Below are positions 26,958 through 35,307 of a DNA stretch of 64,000 bases, piece after piece; the stretch's first letter is position 1, and every line of letters starts with the position of its first letter. The notes beneath the pieces are model-generated. The model ran no database searches, had not been told where the DNA came from, and saw only the letters and a program-made list of their open reading frames with translations. The translations under genes and the position numbers were made by a program. The stretch spans positions 124,478 through 188,477 of the forward strand of contig JAGOBA010000006.1 of assembly GCA_017983635.1 (NCBI GenBank), given 5' to 3'. This DNA is from Alphaproteobacteria bacterium (GTDB lineage Bacteria > Pseudomonadota > Alphaproteobacteria > Micropepsales > Micropepsaceae).

Positions 26958-28253
26958 CTAGTCGCGTTTACTCCCACCCCAGCGGAATGGTGTGCGCCAT
27001 TTCGGCGGCTCAATCTCGCCCCGGGACGATTTCAGCGCGAGGCCAATGATCGTACCGACAGCAATCGCGACAGTAAGATCGGCAAAAACGGTCAAAGTAG
27101 CCGTGATTAGCAGGAGCGCGAGATCGGCTCGCGGCAGGCTAAGGCGTGCGGGCCAACGGTGCGGCTCGCTCATCGTCCAAGCCGTGACGATCAACAAGGC
27201 GGCAAGCGCTGGAAGCGCAAGCCCCCCTGCCAACGGCGAAGCGAAGAGCAAAGCCCCAAGAATGAAAAGCGCATGGGCCATGCCGGCAACCGGTGTTCGC
27301 CCTCCAGCATTTACATTTGTTGCCGTGCGCGCGATGGCTCCCGTTGCCGGTAAGCCTCCGAACAAAGGTGAGGCGATGTTGGCCATGCCTTGTGCGATCA
27401 GCTCGGCGTCCGACCGATGCGCAGCACCTATCATGCGGTCGGCGACGATGGCCGAAAGAAGGGACTCGACGCCCGCCAAAAAGGCAATCGTCAGCGCCGA
27501 CGGCAGGAGACCCGCGAGCATCGCAAAGCTCATTGTTGGCAATTGAGGCCAGGACAGCCCTTGCGGTAGCGCGCCGTAGTGCCCAGCCACGGTCTCGACC
27601 GACGGCAGTGTGACCGCCGCAGCCGCGCTCGCAATGGCGACCACGATGACCAACCACGGAATTCTCGGTGCCAGCCGTCGCAACGTCAGCATAGCCGCGA
27701 TGCAAACGACACCCATACCCACTGCAGCCGCGTCGACCGTATTGCGCATGGCCCAGAGCCCTTCAACCTTGGGCACAAACGCCGCCGGTAGAGCCGCGCC
27801 AGTCATCCCGGCAAGGTCCTTCACTTGGGCGACCGCAATGACGATCGCGATGCCCACCGTGAACCCCTCAATGACGGGTTCTGGGACGTGCCGGATCAGC
27901 CGTCCGGCGCGTAGCAGCCCGGCAGCGAGCAGAATAATCCCCGCCATCAACGTTGCAAGGATCAGCCCGTCGTAGCCGTGGTCATGAATGATGGCATACA
28001 CCACCACGATGAAGGCACCGGTTGGACCGCCTATCTGAACCCGACTGCCGCCCAAGGCGGAAATGAGGAAACCGGCAACAATGGCCGTGACCAATCCAGC
28101 AGCGGGCTGCGCTCCCGACGCGATCGCAATGGCGATACTAAGCGGCAACGCGACCAATGCGACGGTCAGCCCTGCCAGCAAATCGGCTATGAACTGACGC
28201 AGGGAATAGTCGTTGAGAGTTGTCAATATTTTTGGCTTCACGCGGCACACCAT
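26958..28253 (-). CDS. SulP-family anion transporter without STAS domain
   Basis: The 431-residue membrane protein has about ten to twelve hydrophobic segments and the SulP features LRQFIADLLAGLTVALVALPLSIAIAIASG, SRVQIGGPTGAF and the later GVESLLSAIVADRM and GNG-like SPLFGGLPATGAIARTATN region. Family members carry sulfate, bicarbonate or dicarboxylates. It stops right after the membrane part (GEIEPPKW...), so the regulatory STAS domain is missing. The start is uncertain: 28253 (ATG) or slightly upstream. Confidence 0.88.
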   Translation of the reverse strand: MVCRVKPKILTTLNDYSLRQFIADLLAGLTVALVALPLSIAIAIASGAQPAAGLVTAIVAGFLISALGGSRVQIGGPTGAFIVVVYAIIHDHGYDGLILATLMAGIILLAAGLLRAGRLIRHVPEPVIEGFTVGIAIVIAVAQVKDLAGMTGAALPAAFVPKVEGLWAMRNTVDAAAVGMGVVCIAAMLTLRRLAPRIPWLVIVVAIASAAAAVTLPSVETVAGHYGALPQGLSWPQLPTMSFAMLAGLLPSALTIAFLAGVESLLSAIVADRMIGAAHRSDAELIAQGMANIASPLFGGLPATGAIARTATNVNAGGRTPVAGMAHALFILGALLFASPLAGGLALPALAALLIVTAWTMSEPHRWPARLSLPRADLALLLITATLTVFADLTVAIAVGTIIGLALKSSRGEIEPPKWRTPFRWGGSKRD

Positions 28254-28415
28254 ACATCGCGCCGTACCAGTGCACATCCGAAAAAGGCCCCAGAACTCGC
28301 CTTGGCACGTTTGAACTGCCGCCTCCTCCGTTCTTCGCCATGGCTGTCAAAAATACTCGTCATGGCCGCGCTTGACCGGTCAAGCACGGCCATGACAACA
28401 TTTTCTTGGTTTGCT

Positions 28416-28856
28416 CTAAGCGAAGCCCGTTCCAAGTTCCAACGGGGCGAATCTTACCAAGCGGCTCGTCTGAACGGCGGCTTGCCGATGGATGACGGCT
28501 TGTTTGTAGTCGGCGTCGGTGATCATGGCCAGGAAAGCGGCGGCGTTGGGGTAGAAGGCGATGAAGCCCAGGTCCCATTGTTCGCCGATGCTGCTGGGGC
28601 CGGTCACCATCGCTTCGAACTTGCCGCGCCAGATCGTCTTGCCGCCGACGCGGGTGAAGACGCGTTCGCTGGTGCGGCCGTACTCGGCGTAGGCTTGCTC
28701 ACCGGTGAGGCCGCGGTGCTCGTGGCCGTGGCCCGTTGGATATTGCGCACGGTCGCGATAGCGGATCAGGTTCAGCATGTTGATCGGCGTGTTGCGCGGC
28801 AGCGCTTTGAACGCGTCGAAGTTGGCGCGCGTCGGATCGATGAAGAATTCTTCCAT
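28416..28856 (-). CDS. DUF1330 domain protein
   Basis: The 146-residue protein begins MEEFFIDPTRANFDAFKALPRNTPINMLNLIRYRDRAQY and contains AYAEYGRTSERVFTRVGGKTIWRGKFEAMVTGP and WDLGFIAFYPNAAAFLAMITDADYKQAVIHRQAAVQTSRLVRF. These are standard features of the ferredoxin-like DUF1330 dimeric barrel family. Function is unknown. An 11-bp gap to the alpha/beta hydrolase upstream suggests a two-gene operon. Confidence 0.85.
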   Translation of the reverse strand: MEEFFIDPTRANFDAFKALPRNTPINMLNLIRYRDRAQYPTGHGHEHRGLTGEQAYAEYGRTSERVFTRVGGKTIWRGKFEAMVTGPSSIGEQWDLGFIAFYPNAAAFLAMITDADYKQAVIHRQAAVQTSRLVRFAPLELGTGFA

Positions 28857-28867
28857 GGGCTTGTTCC

Positions 28868-29734
28868 TCAGAGAAACGCGCGCAGTTCGGCGACGAACCT
28901 TTCGAACTGATCATGGTGCAGCCAGTGGGCAGCGTTTTGGAAGGTCATGACGCGTGCGTGCTTAAAGTGTTTGGCGCGGCCGTCTTTTTCCGGGTTCGAG
29001 GCCCAGCTTTCGGCGCCGTACATGAGCAGCGTCGGGCATTCGATGGCAGCCCAGAGCGTCTCGACGTCGCTTTCGGCCATGTCGAGCGGGCCGAAGACGC
29101 GCATGTAGGGATCGAACTTCCAGCTGTAGGTGCCGTCTTCGTTTTGGCTGACGCCGTGAATGGTGAGGTGGCGCGCTTGCTCGTCCGACAGGTGCTTGTT
29201 CGCTTCCTTCATGCGCATGAAGGCGTCGTCGATCGAGGGATAGCGATGCGGGCTGCGGCCGGCGACGCCGCGTTTGGCCTCGATCCAATCGCGCAGACGT
29301 TTGGCCATCGGGATCGCCATGCGCTCGGCGCGCATCTTGGGGCTGGGGCCGAGGCCTTCGATTGCGACCAGCTTCTTCACGTTCTGCGGATAGACGCCCG
29401 CGTAGCGTAGCGCGATGTTGCCGCCGAAGGAGTGTGCGACGATCGAGACCGGCGCGAGCTTCAGCTGATGGATCAGTTGCGCCAGGTCGTAGAGGTTGGC
29501 CATGCCGCTGTAATCGCCGTCCGGCGACCAGTCGCTGTCGCCGTGACCGCGCAGATCGGGCGCGATGATGTGCCAATCCTTGCGCAGCGCTTCGGCTGTC
29601 CAGTCCCAACTCCGCGAATGATCGCGCCCGCCGTGCAGTAGAATCAGCGGCGGCGCATCCGGGTTGCCCCAGTCAACATAGCGAAGACGGAGGCGCTGAG
29701 AGATGTAACTGTGCGAGGCGGGACCTGTGATCAT
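28868..29734 (-). CDS. Alpha/beta hydrolase
   Basis: The 288-residue cytoplasmic protein has the alpha/beta hydrolase layout. The oxyanion loop is LLHGGRDHS, the nucleophile elbow is VAHSFGGN (Ser102), PDLRGHGDSD is the usual strand-4 segment and AAHWLHHDQF (His270) gives the catalytic His. The acid is probably in LLMYGAESW. Substrate is unknown. It is the first gene of a pair with the DUF1330 gene. Confidence 0.9.
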   Translation of the reverse strand: MITGPASHSYISQRLRLRYVDWGNPDAPPLILLHGGRDHSRSWDWTAEALRKDWHIIAPDLRGHGDSDWSPDGDYSGMANLYDLAQLIHQLKLAPVSIVAHSFGGNIALRYAGVYPQNVKKLVAIEGLGPSPKMRAERMAIPMAKRLRDWIEAKRGVAGRSPHRYPSIDDAFMRMKEANKHLSDEQARHLTIHGVSQNEDGTYSWKFDPYMRVFGPLDMAESDVETLWAAIECPTLLMYGAESWASNPEKDGRAKHFKHARVMTFQNAAHWLHHDQFERFVAELRAFL

Positions 29735-29751
29735 GCGCGCTTCATAGCGTG

Positions 29752-29944
29752 TCAGGCGACCAAAGTGAAACCCGCGGCAGCGAAATGGTGGTCGAACGTG
29801 AAGGCCAGGCGGATGCGCGCTCGCTTCATGATGACGAAGCTCGTAGCGTCAACCGCCGAGCGTTTGTGCAGAGTGGGGCGTCGGAGAGGGGGCGAGCGCG
29901 ACCCAAGCGCCGCTGTCGACGAACGTCGGCTCGCGTTGCCGCAT
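29752..29944 (-). pseudogene. vapC: VapC-type PIN toxin with internal deletion
   Basis: The frame from ATG 29944 reads MRQREPTFVDSGAWVALA then HSAQTLGG and stops; this is the N-terminal edge of a PIN domain with its first catalytic Asp. The next frame then encodes DATSFVIMKRARIRLAFTFDHHFAAAGFTLVA, the C-terminal end of a PIN domain. The central 70 or so residues, with the second acidic residue, are absent. The toxin is therefore certainly inactive. It starts inside the vapB stop (TGATG). Confidence 0.85.
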
Positions 29945-30162
29945 CAGGGTTCGTCGTGGACGGTGTCGTGTCCAAGCGAGGTTCGCCGCGGCTCTCCGTC
30001 CCAAATGGCGACGGGGCCGCCGCTCTTCGGCTTGAGCACGGTTTTGCGCACAGCCTCACGCACCAAATCGGCGACGCTGCGGCCCGAACGTGCGGCCGCC
30101 TCGCGCAGGGCGGCGAGTTCTTCCTTGCGAAGAAGGACATGGGTCTTTTCCATATGTGTCAT
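29944..30162 (-). CDS. vapB: VapB-like antitoxin (ribbon-helix-helix)
   Basis: The 72-residue protein starts MTHMEKTHVLLRKEELAALREAAARSGRSVADLVREAVRK, the pattern of CopG/RHH antitoxins, followed by a Lys/Gly/Pro-rich toxin-binding tail. It is intact although the partner vapC is deleted. A later ATG (30153) is also possible. The inverted repeat at 30152-30185 overlaps the start region and probably serves in autoregulation. Confidence 0.8.
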   Translation of the reverse strand: MTHMEKTHVLLRKEELAALREAAARSGRSVADLVREAVRKTVLKPKSGGPVAIWDGEPRRTSLGHDTVHDEP

Positions 30163-30185
30163 CTTGCAGGAGATATGACACATAT
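30152..30185 (-). promoter_or_regulatory. Operator-like inverted repeat at vapB start
   Basis: ATATGTGTCAT (30152-30162) and ATGACACATAT (30175-30185) are exact inverted 11-mers separated by 12 bp. They flank the start of vapB, as expected for an RHH autoregulatory operator. Confidence 0.65.
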
Positions 30186-30195
30186 CAAGGCGGAG

Positions 30196-30390
30196 CTACT
30201 CGATCCGTCGGCCGTCGGTGTCGACGCGGATCGGGTAGCCGGCGACAAAGGTCTTTTGTACGTCGAGGATTTCGTCGACGGGGCGCTGGCGCTCGTGGGC
30301 GCTGATCGCGGACCAGGCGAAGGCGGTGCCGACGACGGCGCGCGTTATGGTGCCGATTGCGGTCGTGATGTGCGCGGAGCTTATGGCCAT
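30196..30390 (-). CDS. Small hypothetical protein
   Basis: The 64-residue product starts MAISSAHITTAIGTITRAVVGTAFAWSAI, a weakly hydrophobic segment that could be a membrane helix, followed by a polar tail (PVDEILDVQKTFVAGYPIRVDTDGRR). A strong GGGGAGAG ribosome site precedes the ATG at 30390, which supports translation. No family was recognised. It is not coupled to vapB. Confidence 0.5.
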   Translation of the reverse strand: MAISSAHITTAIGTITRAVVGTAFAWSAISAHERQRPVDEILDVQKTFVAGYPIRVDTDGRRIE

Positions 30391-30523
30391 GAGCGTCTCT
30401 CCCCTTATGCCGCAAGTGTGCGCCGGAGAGATTTCGATCCGCTTAGCGGGAGGTAAGCATTTGGTTACGATTGGCGACGGGGATCGAGCTTCTGAAGAGA
30501 AGAGTCTCGCTGAATTCCTAACC

Positions 30524-30544
30524 CTTCCCCCTCAAGGGGGGAAG
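30524..30544. repeat. C-rich/G-rich hairpin repeat
   Basis: CTTCCCCCTCAAGGGGGGAAG forms an 8-bp stem with a 5-base loop, just past the end of the acetyltransferase gene. Similar short C/G hairpins are dispersed in many alphaproteobacterial genomes. No T-run follows, so it is not called a terminator. Confidence 0.5.
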
Positions 30545-30564
30545 CGCTTCGTGAATTCCAATCG

Positions 30565-31494
30565 CTAAAGCGGCTTCACGAACCATAGGTGGTTGGTGGT
30601 GTAGCCCGCGCGGACGAGGAGCGCTTGCTTTGCGGTCCAGGCGGCGGGGCAAATGGCGAGGGCGGCGGTCTTGCCGCGTGCGATGAAGTCGTTTTCGGCG
30701 GCGGCGAGAAGTTCGGCCCCTGACGTTCCGGCTCGTTCGTGCCTCAGCGATGTGCCGAACGTGGCGTCGTGAAAGTCGTCGATGACGCCGACGGTTTGCG
30801 CGTCGGCGGTGATGGGAAGCTGGATCGGGCTTGCCGGTTGGGCGATGATAAAGCCTGGACCCGGATCGCTCATGAGCATCGAGCGGTCGCGCATGGTCAG
30901 GCTGAATTTCATCCAAAGACCGAAGCGCGTATCCGCTTCTGCGTGGGAGAGCCAGAAGTCCGGGTTTGCTTCGTGCAAACGGGCGCGCGCTTCGCGGTTG
31001 AAGGCGACCAACGCGGGGATATCGGATACGGCGGCGGTGCGGACCGCTTCGGCGGGCGTCGTGTTGGTGAGGCGCTTCGCCATATAGTGCACGGTTGGGC
31101 GATAGGCGTGCTGCTGCAACGCGGATGCCATCGCGCCGCCTGCGGGCGCTGCGCCGATCAGCTTGGTGACGCGGCGTTCGTGAAAGTGGGTTTCGGCGGC
31201 GGCGAGGATTTGTTCGGCGGCGCCCCCCGAGGTGGTCCAATGGCCCAGCATCACGCCGACGATGCCGCCTTCGTAGATCGGCGGCGGCGGGATGACGGCG
31301 ATGTGTATGGCGGCGGTGCCGTCCTCGAGGATGAGCCAGCCAAACTGTCCCTGCGGCGCATCAAGATCACGTCGGATGTGTTCGACGATTGCGTCTCGTG
31401 AAGCGGGCGGTAAGGCGCCGTCGGCCGGTCGCGACGCGTCGATCAATGCGGCGAGGCCTTCGATGTCGTCGGGTCGTGCGGGTCGGCTTCGCAT
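30565..31494 (-). CDS. GNAT-family acetyltransferase
   Basis: The 309-residue protein looks like two GNAT-type halves. The N-terminal half starts MRSRPARPDDIEGLAALIDASRP and has IGAAPAGGAMASALQQHAYRPTVHYMAKRL. The C-terminal half has AVSDIPALVAFNREARARLHEANP and GKTAALAICPAAWTAKQALLVRAGYTTNHLWFVKPL, close to the usual GNAT end. Acetyl-CoA loops are degenerate, so catalytic activity is not certain. Acceptor unknown. Confidence 0.65.
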   Translation of the reverse strand: MRSRPARPDDIEGLAALIDASRPADGALPPASRDAIVEHIRRDLDAPQGQFGWLILEDGTAAIHIAVIPPPPIYEGGIVGVMLGHWTTSGGAAEQILAAAETHFHERRVTKLIGAAPAGGAMASALQQHAYRPTVHYMAKRLTNTTPAEAVRTAAVSDIPALVAFNREARARLHEANPDFWLSHAEADTRFGLWMKFSLTMRDRSMLMSDPGPGFIIAQPASPIQLPITADAQTVGVIDDFHDATFGTSLRHERAGTSGAELLAAAENDFIARGKTAALAICPAAWTAKQALLVRAGYTTNHLWFVKPL

Positions 31495-31708
31495 GATGCG
31501 GTCGATGTTTGCAGTGCTGCTTATGGCGAAACCGTGCGCGCTCACGCCTGCGTTATCAACAAAGGATTTTTTGTGACAAAGCGGGAAATTCCAGGCTTCC
31601 TGCGGCGTGACCGCACGGGCGGGTTGCGCGGTACACCGCCTCGTTGCGGGGGATTTCCCGCGGCCGGGGCTATGTTGGCGTCGGTATGATTCGTCGGGGG
31701 AATTCGTC

Positions 31709-31903
31709 ATGAGCCTGCGTCGGCGCGTCGAGGACGCGTTTTTGGCAGAGTTCGTCGACAACGAGCGGCTGCTCGCGGCGGCGCGCCAAGGCAATCCCGA
31801 TCCTGAGATGATCGAGCGCTATGAAGCGCGCCAACTGGTGCTGAAGCCGATCGTGACGGAGATCGTCGTCGAGCGGAGCGGTCCCGCCGCCGAAGGCGAA
31901 TAG
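31709..31903 (+). CDS. Small hypothetical protein
   Basis: The 64-residue protein starts MSLRRRVEDAFLAEFVDNERLLAAARQGNPDPEMIERYEARQLVLKP. It is helical, acidic and has no membrane segment. GGGGGAATT lies upstream of the ATG. The composition looks like a real, soluble protein, but I do not recognise a family. It is convergent with the DUF6265 gene, 7 bp away. Confidence 0.55.
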   Translation: MSLRRRVEDAFLAEFVDNERLLAAARQGNPDPEMIERYEARQLVLKPIVTEIVVERSGPAAEGE

Positions 31904-31910
31904 GCTCGCG

Positions 31911-32420
31911 CTACAGCGGTGCGCGTCGGTAGACGAGTTTGGCTTCCTGCGATGTGCCGTCTTTCGATTTGATGCGGACCCAGTGCGTGACTTCCGCGGG
32001 GCCGGTGCGTTTGATCGTGAGACCGTCGAAGTACAGAGCGTCTCGTTCGACCGCAACGAGCGGGAAGTCGATGGTTTTGTCTTTCTCCTCCCAACCTTTG
32101 AAATCCGGATGGAAGTGCTTCACGCGGTAGACGAGCGAACCCTTCTCTTCGCGAATTTGCACGAGTTCGTAGAAGCTGGGTCCGTCCCGGCCGACCATGC
32201 GGAAGTGCCCGACCATGGCGTTGCCTGCGGGCGGCGACATCACTTCCTCGACGACCGCGCCGAAGCCTTCGCCCAGCCAGCGGCCGGCAACCCACTGGGC
32301 GTCCGCAATGGACGCCTTCGGCGAAGCGGCGCCCGGCGGCAATGTGCGCGTTTCATCGGCCGCTGCGGCCGCCGGCATCAGCGTTAGAACGATCGCGACA
32401 ATGACTCCGATGCGACGCAT
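31911..32420 (-). CDS. Secreted DUF6265-like protein
   Basis: The 169-residue precursor has a signal peptide (MRRIGVIVAIVLTLMPAAAAA) and a lipocalin-like beta-rich body. Features seen in DUF6265 proteins are WVAGRWLGEGFGAVVEEVMSPP, GHFRMV and FYELVQIREEKGSLVYRVKHFHPDF. Function is unknown, possibly binding of a small hydrophobic ligand. The ATG at 32420 follows GAGGAGA. Confidence 0.75.
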   Translation of the reverse strand: MRRIGVIVAIVLTLMPAAAAADETRTLPPGAASPKASIADAQWVAGRWLGEGFGAVVEEVMSPPAGNAMVGHFRMVGRDGPSFYELVQIREEKGSLVYRVKHFHPDFKGWEEKDKTIDFPLVAVERDALYFDGLTIKRTGPAEVTHWVRIKSKDGTSQEAKLVYRRAPL

Positions 32421-32531
32421 GGCGGTTTCTCCTCTCAGCAATGGCTCCGCCTGTATGACGAGCGAGGCCGGCGGCGATCGACAGGGGCGGAAAGATTCTG
32501 TTTCGAGGCGCCGGCAGGGTGAGCGCTGTGC

Positions 32532-33089
32532 TCATAGGTTTGAGTGCGGCCAAGCCGGTGCGCCCCAACCTTTCGCGTTGCGTAGGCGGATACCGCTGGC
32601 GTGGGCGGTGGACTTCCATGCATCGCGCAGCGGCAACAGGCTTTCGACGACGCGAAGTTCGACGTCCTGGCGCGCGAGGCGGCGGGGCAGGTCGGTCAGT
32701 TTGTTCCGGTGATGGGGCATGTGCGGCACGCGGGAGACCCACATCCCGACGTCGCCCGTGTCTATGAACAGGCGGTGGCGCAGAGCGTAGCGGCAAATGA
32801 TCGCCGTGTTCAGCCGCTCCAGCCAACTCGCTTCGACGTAGGCGATCGCGCGCGCGTTCGTGTCGAGCCAGCGTTTGCGATCGGCCTCGGTCGTGGCGGC
32901 TGTCGGCCAGATTAGAATGCGCGGGCATTCGCGCGGGAAGAGATAGAGGAAGCTGTGCGCCTTATCGATCGCCCAGACGAGCGGACCGTTGAGCCACTCC
33001 TGGCCCGCGCGACGCTCGACCGGCGTGCGAACCGGGCGCGGCTCGAAGTGCGCGATCGTCGGGTCATCGCTGAAATGGTAGAGGTACAT
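32532..33089 (-). CDS. DUF6886-like protein
   Basis: The 185-residue protein starts MYLYHFSDDPTIAHFEPRPVRTP and has the conserved GQEWLNGPLVWAIDKAHSFLYLFPRECPRILIWP segment. I associate this with the uncharacterised DUF6886 family. There is no signal or membrane segment. The pattern YHFS-D-x2-I-x-x-F-EPR resembles ADP-ribosyltransferase-fold or other small-molecule enzymes, but no catalytic triad can be assigned. Confidence 0.7.
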   Translation of the reverse strand: MYLYHFSDDPTIAHFEPRPVRTPVERRAGQEWLNGPLVWAIDKAHSFLYLFPRECPRILIWPTAATTEADRKRWLDTNARAIAYVEASWLERLNTAIICRYALRHRLFIDTGDVGMWVSRVPHMPHHRNKLTDLPRRLARQDVELRVVESLLPLRDAWKSTAHASGIRLRNAKGWGAPAWPHSNL

Positions 33090-33109
33090 TTATTTCGTCG
33101 GAGGCGTGG

Positions 33110-33676
33110 TTAAGGGCGTGGAGAGGCAATGTCTCTCGCTTGAGTTTGTCGTATGTAGATCGCGCAATCTCGTGCCTCGGGACCAATGTTTGGCAGGACG
33201 ATCGATCGCCGGCGCAGTTCGGACCAACAAAAGCCGCATTTCTCAAGGACGCGGATCGATGCTGTGTTTTCTGGATCGACGCGTGCGAACACAGTTGTGT
33301 TCATCGCATGTGCCAACGGATACGCCGCCTCCAGCGCCTCGGTCGCCAAGCCGCGACCGTGGAGCCGATATGCGAGCGCATATCCGATACTGACGCCTTC
33401 TTGCGTCGTCTTTAACGCGATGCGTCCGACGGCGCGCTCGTCGGCGTTCCTTTCGGTGATTGTGTAGGTCCAACGCGCGCTTGCGTCCCGTTCGGCGAGA
33501 CGAGCCGCGATGAACCGCTCTGCGTCGGCAAGCGACGTTTGGGTCGGAGCAATCAGAAAGCGCGTTACGCGTGGGTCGCCAGCGTACTCTTCGAGCATTG
33601 ACGGCGCATCGGAGGCACGAAGTTTGCGAGGGATGAGGCGTTCTGTTTCGACGTGTTGCGGCGGGGTGCGCTGCAT
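33110..33676 (-). CDS. GNAT-family N-acetyltransferase
   Basis: The 188-residue protein is a RimJ/RimL-like GNAT enzyme. ETERLIPRKLRASDAPSMLEEYAGDPRVTRFL at the start, IGYALAYRLHGRGLATEALEAAYPLAH as the acetyl-CoA loop region and ENTASIRVLEKCGF near the end are typical. It may acetylate ribosomal protein N-termini or small amines. The true acceptor is unknown. Confidence 0.88.
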   Translation of the reverse strand: MQRTPPQHVETERLIPRKLRASDAPSMLEEYAGDPRVTRFLIAPTQTSLADAERFIAARLAERDASARWTYTITERNADERAVGRIALKTTQEGVSIGYALAYRLHGRGLATEALEAAYPLAHAMNTTVFARVDPENTASIRVLEKCGFCWSELRRRSIVLPNIGPEARDCAIYIRQTQARDIASPRP

Positions 33677-34079
33677 GGGCGTTTCTCGCTTGGGGCCCTC
33701 TTGACTAGCGTCAGTCTAACGCGGCTTCCCTTGCGCGGCCCAGTTGAAGGTGAGAATCGTTGCTTTCGCAATTCAACCAATGCGGCGACACGGCGCTTGC
33801 CTTTTCGTACGATGTTCTTTATTTGTTCCACGTCATTCCACCGCTGTTTGAGCGGTCGGCTGCAACTTGAAAATTGAAGATGGTGAAGGGGTGCTCGCGG
33901 CGATGGGCTGTGTTGGCGGCGCTTTGGGCAATTTGGACAAGTGGCACAGGTGATGTGAGACAGCGACCCCTGTCTCACGTCGTTTGCGGTTTGGGGCGGA
34001 ACTCAGCCGAGATTCGGGCCATGCGCCGTCCAAATGAAGTGTCTCGCGACGCCGGCTGTCTCAGATGTGCCAGTTGGTG
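33677..34079. other. Intergenic stretch with one hairpin
   Basis: About 400 bases hold no gene I can support. The only clear structure is at 33955-33978: GTGAGACAG, a 6-base loop, then CTGTCTCAC, a perfect 9-bp stem. It could be a terminator for the ketoacyl synthase gene, but no T-run follows on either strand. Confidence 0.5.
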
Positions 34080-35204
34080 TCAGTGCAACTTCTTCACGAT
34101 CACGCTGCCCGCCGAATAGCCGGCGCCGAAGGAGCAGATGACGCCGAGGTCGTCGGGCTTCAGGTCGTCGGAGTATTTGTGGAAGGCGATAATGGAGCCG
34201 GCGGAGCTGGTGTTGGCGTAGGTGTCGAGGATGACCGGGCTCTCGCCGGGTTTCGGATCTCGCCCCAACACTTTGCGGGCGATGAAGTCGTTCATGTTGA
34301 TGTTGGCTTGGTGCAGCCACATGCGCTTTAGGCTTTCCGGCGCGATTTTCTCGTCGGCGAGGTGGCTCACGATCAGCTCGGCGACCATGGGGACCACTTC
34401 CTTGAAGACCTTGCGGCCTTCTTGGACGAAGAGCTTGTCGGGTTTGCCGACGCCTTCGGGCGCGGTGCGGTTCAGGAATCCGAAGTTGTTGCGGATGTTG
34501 TTCGAGAACTGGGTCTTCAGCCGTGTCCCCAAAATTTCCCAAGCGTGCGGGCCCTTCGCCTTGTCCTTCGGTTCGAGGACGATCGCGGTCGCGACGTCGC
34601 CGAAGATGAAGTGACTGTCGCGGTCGCGGAAGTTCAAATGGCCGGAGCAGATTTCCGGATTGACCACGAGCGCGGCGCGGGCGTTGCCGGCGCGGATCAT
34701 GTCGGCTGCGGCCTGCATGCCGAACGTGGCCGAGGAGCAGGCGACGTTCATGTCGAAGCCGAAGCCTTGGGTGCCAAGCGCGTTCTGCACTTCGACGGCG
34801 ATCGCGGGATAGGCGCGCTGCAGGTTCGAGCAAGCGACGAGAACGCAATCGATGTCGGCGGGTTTTTTGCCGGCGCGGGCAAGCGCTTCCTTCGCGGCGG
34901 TCACCGCCATCTCGGCCAGGATCGAGATCTGGTCGTTCGGGCGCTCGGCGATGCGGGGGCACATGATGTCGGGGTCGAGGATGCCGTCCTTGTCGACGAC
35001 GAAGCGGCTTTTGATGCCGGAGGCCTTGTAGACGAAGTCGACGCTCGACTCCTGCAGCGCCGCGGTGCGGCCGGCCGCGATGTCGGCGGCGTGCGTCGCG
35101 TTGAATTTCTTGACGTAAGCGTTGAAGGAGGCGACCAGCTCTTCGTTGCTGATCGCGTTGGGCGGCGTGTAGAGGCCGGTGCCGCTGATCGCGATTGCCG
35201 TCAC
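34080..35204 (-). CDS. Beta-ketoacyl-ACP synthase III family protein
   Basis: The 374-residue thiolase-fold enzyme has the KAS III triad: Cys156 (NVACSSATFG), His in MWLHQANINM and Asn in YANTSSAGS. It is longer than FabH (about 320 residues), with an insertion around HAADIAAGRTAALQESSVDFVYKASGIKSRF. The length and motifs match the Pseudomonas PA3286-type branch, which condenses octanoyl-CoA with malonyl-ACP. GTG 35204 is chosen as start because it begins the conserved AIAISGTGLYTP; upstream ATG at 35267 is an alternative. Confidence 0.9.
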   Translation of the reverse strand: MTAIAISGTGLYTPPNAISNEELVASFNAYVKKFNATHAADIAAGRTAALQESSVDFVYKASGIKSRFVVDKDGILDPDIMCPRIAERPNDQISILAEMAVTAAKEALARAGKKPADIDCVLVACSNLQRAYPAIAVEVQNALGTQGFGFDMNVACSSATFGMQAAADMIRAGNARAALVVNPEICSGHLNFRDRDSHFIFGDVATAIVLEPKDKAKGPHAWEILGTRLKTQFSNNIRNNFGFLNRTAPEGVGKPDKLFVQEGRKVFKEVVPMVAELIVSHLADEKIAPESLKRMWLHQANINMNDFIARKVLGRDPKPGESPVILDTYANTSSAGSIIAFHKYSDDLKPDDLGVICSFGAGYSAGSVIVKKLH

Positions 35205-35307
35205 GGTTCGGTTAACCCTCGTCAATGGTGTTTGAGGCTCTTTATCCCATTGCGCGCGGCCGTGCATCCCCCCAATGTGCGCCGCATTGTGCAGTGCAGT
35301 GGACGGT

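Noticed and set aside
33955-33978. Hairpin as a terminator for the ketoacyl synthase gene
   Set aside because: The stem is perfect but no T-run follows on either strand, so it is listed only as a hairpin.
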